Of a stretch of DNA of 19,949 bases, positions 16,469 to 19,949 are shown piece after piece. The DNA comes from Calditrichota bacterium (GTDB lineage Bacteria > Electryoneota > RPQS01). Under the pieces are notes generated by a model. The model did not search any database. It saw nothing but the letters and a program-made list of their open reading frames with translations, and was not told the DNA's origin. Each line of letters begins with the position of its first letter. Positions within the stretch are counted from its first letter, which is position 1. The DNA lies in assembly GCA_020057985.1 (NCBI GenBank), contig JAGVEU010000339.1, positions 1 through 19,949 on the forward strand. Direction: 5' to 3'. A program made the position numbers and the translations under genes.

Positions 16469-17542
16469 GTGAATTCTCAGAACGGACGCTTGTACCGCTG
16501 GTTCAGCGAGCGATATGGCGTGACAAAGGTTGTTGAGTTCCTCCGCCACAAAACGGTTCCGGTGCATCGTGGTTCTGTCTGGTACTATTTCGGCGGTGTG
16601 AGCCTTTTTCTTTTCATTGTGCAGGTGCTATCTGGAATCCTATTGCTTCTGTACTACCGCGTAGGTGCCGAAAGTTCCTACGAGAGCGTCCAGTACATTA
16701 TTACCAAAGTTCCCTTCGGCTGGCTGATTCGCTCCATTCACAGTTGGGGCGCTAACCTCATGGTCTTGGCCGCAATGATCCACATGTTTTCCGTGTTCTT
16801 CGAGCGTGCTTACGTTAAGCCAAGAGAACTCACTTGGGTGACGGGATTCTTTCTGCTCGCGCTGGCAATGGCGTTCGGTTTTTCCGGATACCTGCTGCCG
16901 TGGAACAAACTCGCTTTTTTTGCCACGAAAGTGGGAACCGACATCGCGGGCGCGATCCCGTGGGCGGGCGACTTTCTGCTGAGGCTGCTGCGCGGTTCTG
17001 AGGATGTAACCGGAGCAACTCTGTCGCGCTTTTTCGGCCTTCATGCCGCTATTCTGCCCGCTCTGTTCACGGTGATCCTTGCCATCCATCTGATGTTCGT
17101 ACAAGTTCAGGGAATGAGTGAGCCACATCTTTCACCCGCGCAGAAGAAGCCACCGATGCCGTTCTTCCCCAACTTCGTCCTGCGTGATATGTTGTTGTGG
17201 CTGTTGGTGCTTAATTTGTTAGCCTTGCTGGCTGTGTTCTTACCGTGGGAACTGGGTGAAAAAGCAGATCCCTTTGCAGCGGCGCCAGCCGGGATCAAAC
17301 CCGAATGGTACTTCCTCGGCGCGTTCCAAATGCTCAAGCTCCTTCCCGCGCATTTGTTGGGTATCGAGGGAGAGTTGTTTGGCATTCTCGGAATCAGTCT
17401 TGGTCTTGTTCTGTGGGTGTTGTTTCCGTGGTGGGATCGTTGGGATCCGGCGCGTCCCCGCAAGTTGTGGGTGAAGAGCGTTGGCATCTTGGTTGTGGCG
17501 GGATTCCTTACCTTGACAATCATGGGATGGGTAATGCAATGA
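16469..17542 (+). CDS. b6-type cytochrome b fused to subunit IV
   Basis: A 357-aa quinol-oxidising core subunit. GTG start, preceded by GAGGGAGG (16453-16460) and directly abutting the Rieske stop. The N-terminal part has four helices with heme ligands H91/H105 (13 residues between) and H192/H207 (14 between). The longer spacing in helix D is the b6 pattern, against 13 in bc1 cytochrome b. KPRELTWVTG and SGYLLPW are also b6-like. The C-terminal part (about 216-357) has the PEWY Qo motif at 278-281 and three further helices, equal to subunit IV, giving seven helices in one chain. The cysteine that binds heme cn in b6 (Cys35, in the segment FYCLGG) is replaced by tyrosine at about residue 40 (WYYFGG). 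It overlaps the next gene by ATGA. Confidence 0.96.
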   Translation: MNSQNGRLYRWFSERYGVTKVVEFLRHKTVPVHRGSVWYYFGGVSLFLFIVQVLSGILLLLYYRVGAESSYESVQYIITKVPFGWLIRSIHSWGANLMVLAAMIHMFSVFFERAYVKPRELTWVTGFFLLALAMAFGFSGYLLPWNKLAFFATKVGTDIAGAIPWAGDFLLRLLRGSEDVTGATLSRFFGLHAAILPALFTVILAIHLMFVQVQGMSEPHLSPAQKKPPMPFFPNFVLRDMLLWLLVLNLLALLAVFLPWELGEKADPFAAAPAGIKPEWYFLGAFQMLKLLPAHLLGIEGELFGILGISLGLVLWVLFPWWDRWDPARPRKLWVKSVGILVVAGFLTLTIMGWVMQ

Positions 17543-18813
17543 GACTATCAACATGGATTCTCACTGCTGCGCTTCTCTTCGCGTTTCACTCCGCTTCAGC
17601 CGTGCCGCCCAAGACGGACAGTTGCATCAAGTGCCATGCAGGACTTGACAAGAAAAATGCTGCGATTGTAGCCGCTTGTGAGCAAGACATTCACTTCCAG
17701 CGCGGCCTATCTTGCGCTGATTGTCATGGCGGCGATCCCTCGAAACCGGATGAGGACGCGATGGATCCTGATCTCGGTTTCACCGGTACGCCGAAGCGGG
17801 CGGAGATTCCGCACTTCTGCAGCAAATGCCATTCCAATCCGAACTACATGCGTCACTTCAATCCGCGCATCAATGTAGATCAGGAAGAGAAGTACGCCAC
17901 CAGCCATCACGGGAAGCTCTTGGCCAAGGGTGATCCCAAGGTTGCGATGTGTACGTCGTGTCATGGAGTGCACGGGATTCTTGCCGTGGAGAGCACGGAG
18001 TCACCGGTTCATAAATCGAACATTCCGGCGACGTGTAACCGTTGTCACGGCGATAAGTCCTACATGGCGTCTTACGGGATTCCGACAAACCAATACGAAG
18101 AATTCTCGCAGAGCGTTCACGGTGTGGCGCTGCTGCAAAAACGCACCAAAGGTGCTCCGGCATGTAATGACTGTCATGGAAATCACGGCGCATCACCTCC
18201 CGGAGTGGACGACGTGGCCGCGGTGTGCATTCTTTGCCATAGTTTCAACGGCGAGCTGTTTAATAAGAGCCCGCATAAGGCTGCTTTTGCCAAGGCTGGA
18301 TTCTCCCAGTGTGCACAGTGCCATAATCATCACAAGATTGTTCATCCCACCGATGAAATGCTGGGGGTTGGCAAAGGCGCAGTTTGTGTGGAATGCCACG
18401 CGGCGGGCGAGCAAGGCTACATTGCTGCAGCACGAATCAAGACTCTGCTCGATAGCCTGAAAGTAGAGCAGGTGGATGCGACTTCGATGCTTGCTGAAGC
18501 TAAAGCGCTCGATATGGATGTTGTCGAGGGCGAGACTGCGGTGGAAGAGATCCGCGAGAATTTAATCGCCTCCCGCACGGCCATCCACGCGTTTTCCGAT
18601 GAGCACATGGCCGAGGTATGTCAGAAGGGATTTGATGCGGCATCCCGCGCCGACAGCATCGCCAAAGCGGCAATTTTCGAGTTCAAGTTCCGCCGCGTTG
18701 GCTTTGGAGTAGCCACACTGATTCTGACGGGACTGGCCTTGCTGTTATGGCTGAAGATTCGTCAGATCGAGAAGCGACAGCGTGCCGCTCGATCCAAAGA
18801 AAAACGCAACTAA
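17539..18813 (+). CDS. Nine-heme cytochrome c with C-terminal membrane anchor
   Basis: A 424-aa periplasmic cytochrome. The start is the ATG at 17539, overlapping the cytochrome b stop as ATGA. This gives a normal signal peptide (MRLSTWILTAALLFAF, cleavage after ASA at 21), whereas earlier in-frame codons lie inside cytochrome b. Nine CxxCH sites are visible in order: CIKCH (29-33), CADCH, CSKCH, CTSCH, CNRCH, CNDCH, CILCH, CAQCH and CVECH, with many extra histidines (HH, SVHG, SPHK, HNHHK) suited to bis-histidine ligation. After about residue 295 comes a heme-free, mostly helical region of about 90 residues, then one membrane helix (about 386-406) and a basic tail. Following Rieske and cytochrome b, it stands where cytochrome c1 or f would be, so it is inferred to be the electron acceptor of the complex. 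Confidence 0.94.
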   Translation: MRLSTWILTAALLFAFHSASAVPPKTDSCIKCHAGLDKKNAAIVAACEQDIHFQRGLSCADCHGGDPSKPDEDAMDPDLGFTGTPKRAEIPHFCSKCHSNPNYMRHFNPRINVDQEEKYATSHHGKLLAKGDPKVAMCTSCHGVHGILAVESTESPVHKSNIPATCNRCHGDKSYMASYGIPTNQYEEFSQSVHGVALLQKRTKGAPACNDCHGNHGASPPGVDDVAAVCILCHSFNGELFNKSPHKAAFAKAGFSQCAQCHNHHKIVHPTDEMLGVGKGAVCVECHAAGEQGYIAAARIKTLLDSLKVEQVDATSMLAEAKALDMDVVEGETAVEEIRENLIASRTAIHAFSDEHMAEVCQKGFDAASRADSIAKAAIFEFKFRRVGFGVATLILTGLALLLWLKIRQIEKRQRAARSKEKRN

Positions 18814-18831
18814 GTTTCTCCTTACTTATAT

Positions 18832-18836
18832 GGAGG
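18832..18836 (+). promoter_or_regulatory. Ribosome binding site that fixes the start at 18842
   Basis: GGAGG ends 5 nt before the ATG at 18842. Two earlier in-frame starts are weaker: a GTG at 18782 would overlap the cytochrome gene by 32 nt, and the ATG at 18830 overlaps this box itself. Confidence 0.75.
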
Positions 18837-18841
18837 CTGTC

Positions 18842-19120
18842 ATGGAAGAGACCTGTAATTGGCAACGGTTTGATCGCATTGCAAAAGCCTTGGAGTCGCT
18901 CGGGTATCTTGTAGCGGTGTTCGGACCGCTGGTCGGAATTGTTCTTTTGGTAATCGGTGACTGGGCGATACGTGGAGTTGGCGTCATGGTGATCGTGGCC
19001 AGTGTGCTCGTGGCTGTGTATCACATCAGCTTCTCGCTACTCATGAACGCTATTAAGGACCTCTCGAAGCATCTGGACGCCCATGAACATGGTCATGTGA
19101 TTGATGCGCCCAAGACTTAG
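18842..19120 (+). CDS. Small two-helix membrane protein, last gene of respiratory operon
   Basis: A 92-aa protein with two hydrophobic helices (about 20-39, YLVAVFGPLVGIVLLVIGDW, and 45-66, GVGVMVIVASVLVAVYHISF), an N-terminal MEETCNWQRFDRIAKALESLG segment and a histidine-rich polar tail (HLDAHEHGHVIDAPKT). I recognise no family. It lies 28 nt after the nine-heme cytochrome gene, so it is probably co-transcribed and may be an accessory subunit of the complex. Its TAG stop is formed at the junction of a MITE-like element: TA from the target site and G from the element. Removing the element and one TTA copy gives AAG ACT TAA, so the protein sequence was probably not altered by the insertion. 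Confidence 0.78.
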   Translation: MEETCNWQRFDRIAKALESLGYLVAVFGPLVGIVLLVIGDWAIRGVGVMVIVASVLVAVYHISFSLLMNAIKDLSKHLDAHEHGHVIDAPKT

Positions 19121-19283
19121 AGCCTATCCCGAAATAACGAAATTGGCATATTTTGACCGCCGAGCAGGGTTATGCCTTCGCAACCCTGTCGGAATCTGAG
19201 ATCACAAATCGAGCAATTCGAGCATCTTGAGATTCAGACTCGTTTCTCGCTTTCCACAGCAGAATTATTTCGAGATAGGCTCT
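19119..19283. mobile_element. 165-bp MITE-like element with IS5-type ends
   Basis: Terminal inverted repeats AGAGCCTATCCCGAAATAA (19119-19137) and TTATTTCGAGATAGGCTCT (19265-19283) match at 18 of 19 positions. Taking the ends as GAGCC...GGCTC leaves TTA directly on both sides (19117-19119 and 19283-19285), a 3-bp target duplication. A TNA duplication and GAG-starting ends are known for IS5-family groups such as IS1031, so a relative could mobilise it. There is no open reading frame of note inside. The interior folds into an imperfect hairpin (19160-19192, CCGAGCAGGGTT with AACCCTGTCGG) and a second weaker inverted repeat around 19192-19242. The family assignment is inference from ends and duplication only. 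Confidence 0.8.
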
Positions 19284-19354
19284 TAATAGAACGCGAGAGC
19301 GTGGACAAGTCACTCCGTGACTGCTTACATGATTAGTGTCCAAGCCATCTCAGA
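19284..19354. repeat. Nested palindromes between the two elements (REP-like)
   Basis: Three short stems are packed here: ACGC-GAGA-GCGT (19291-19302), AGTCAC-TCC-GTGACT (19308-19322) and an outer pair TGGACA (19302-19307) with TGTCCA (19337-19342) enclosing the second. No coding potential is seen. It may be a REP-like intergenic repeat or structured debris. Confidence 0.4.
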
Positions 19355-19477
19355 ACTACTGTCATGTCAGCATAAAATAGTTGGGTGACACAGTTGCTTT
19401 TGATTAGTTTTTTTCAGATCTTTTCTCAGAGTGCTCTTGCCCATGAACCAACTATATTATGCTGACATGACACTAGT
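19355..19477. mobile_element. 123-bp MITE-like inverted-repeat element
   Basis: Two 30-nt inverted repeats at 19355-19384 and 19448-19477 match at 28 of 30 positions (shared core TGTCATGTCAGCATAA). They enclose 63 nt with no open reading frame. A target duplication is uncertain: the edges contain ACTA and CTAGT, and a CTA duplication is possible if the left end carries one extra base. The parent transposase family is not recognised. The right end abuts the first readable codons of the T9SS pseudogene. Confidence 0.72.
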
Positions 19478-19922
19478 GTAATCCCGATGACATGGACCGG
19501 AACGGACTTCATGGCTGAATGGACGCTGCCTCATGCCGGACGTTACGAATATCGCATCGAAGCCGAGGACTTCTGGGAGAATATTGGCAGTTACCCGGAC
19601 TCAGGATGGGCTTCGCTCATCACCGAAGGCTGGACTGACGCAGCCAATCCCCTCATTGTTCATCCTTCATCGCTCATCGTTTCTGTTTTCCCCAATCCGT
19701 CTAATGGATGGCCATCGTTACTTCTTTCCTCTGATTTGCTCCGTCATGGCCCCGTCTCTGTTGCTGTGTACAACGTGTTGGGTCAAGTCGTGTGGAGTTG
19801 GCATTACGCAGACGAACTGGATTTCTCTGAATCCAACATCTCCGACTGGATCAGGGCTGTATTTTGTGAACGTGTCGAATCCTCAGCATCAGGTTATACG
19901 GAAATTTCTTGTGTTGAAATAG
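19478..19922 (+). pseudogene. Truncated, frameshifted T9SS-substrate remnant
   Basis: This is the C-terminal part of a secreted protein. Read from 19478 (first ATG 19487), one frame gives a beta-sandwich-like stretch (TDFMAEWTLPHAGRYEY, EAEDFWENIGSYPDSGW) and then the first half of a T9SS sorting domain (VSVFPNPSNG, VAVYNVLGQVVWSW). The second half (TGSGLYFVNVS, then IRKFLVLK and a TAG stop at 19920) lies in the +1 frame. The switch falls near 19836-19850 and would be repaired by deleting one base. There is no ribosome site, and the readable part begins where the 123-bp element ends, so the 5' portion of the gene is missing here. A sequencing error could explain the frameshift but not the truncation. 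Confidence 0.8.
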
Positions 19923-19949
19923 GCAGTAAGCAACTTGTTACTTCGCTCA

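Noticed and set aside
17305..17538. Upstream extension of the nine-heme cytochrome frame into the cytochrome b gene
   Set aside because: It would overlap cytochrome b by more than 230 nt and hide a perfect signal peptide. The ATG at 17539 with ATGA overlap is the natural start.
19533..19922. Intact 129-aa gene in this frame
   Set aside because: Only its last 28 or so codons look like protein (T9SS sorting domain end). The upstream part is an out-of-frame reading of the real domain, so the locus is a frameshifted remnant.

Overview
All real genes in this window lie on the + strand of what looks like a Gram-negative, didermal bacterium of the FCB superphylum. The main clue is the C-terminal type IX secretion (T9SS) sorting domain with the 'NFPNPFNPSTT' / 'YNxLGQ' / 'SGxY' signature on three separate genes, two intact and one decayed. 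Such domains, joined to cohesin-like, dockerin-like, FnIII and PEGA modules, are typical of uncultured lineages such as KSB1, Zixibacteria, Marinimicrobia or Calditrichota-like bacteria. The exact phylum cannot be fixed from the sequence alone.

Region 1 (1-10841) is a cell-surface block. It holds a 5'-truncated exported protein with a cohesin-like and an FnIII-like domain. Next is a 1749-aa cysteine-rich mosaic with a duplicated coiled coil, PPC-like and FnIII modules, a dockerin-like calcium segment, a cohesin-like domain and a T9SS sorting domain. A second 1248-aa T9SS substrate follows, then a small TPR lipoprotein 18 nt downstream. The last pair is closed by a clear intrinsic terminator at 10866-10894. 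Region 2 (11054-13073) is a single transcription unit with its own sigma70-like promoter. It encodes a membrane-anchored PEGA-repeat protein and ends in two hairpins, the second a U-tract terminator.

Region 3 (13538-19120) is a seven-gene, tightly packed respiratory operon: tetraheme cytochrome c, Tat-exported protein with four [4Fe-4S] clusters, NrfD/PsrC-type quinone subunit, Rieske protein, b6-type cytochrome b fused to subunit IV, nine-heme anchored cytochrome c, and a 92-aa membrane protein. It joins two usually separate quinone-reactive modules, an NrfC/NrfD-type module and a Rieske/cytochrome b module. It has no molybdopterin catalytic subunit and no cytochrome c1 or f. The likely role is electron exchange between the quinone pool and periplasmic multiheme cytochromes. 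I regard this as the most interesting system in the window.

Region 4 (19119-19949) is a small decay zone with two non-coding, MITE-like inverted-repeat elements and a truncated, frameshifted T9SS-substrate pseudogene. The first element (165 bp, TTA target duplication) sits exactly in the stop codon of the last operon gene and turns TAA into TAG without altering the protein. No tRNA, rRNA, CRISPR array or reverse-strand gene was recognised.
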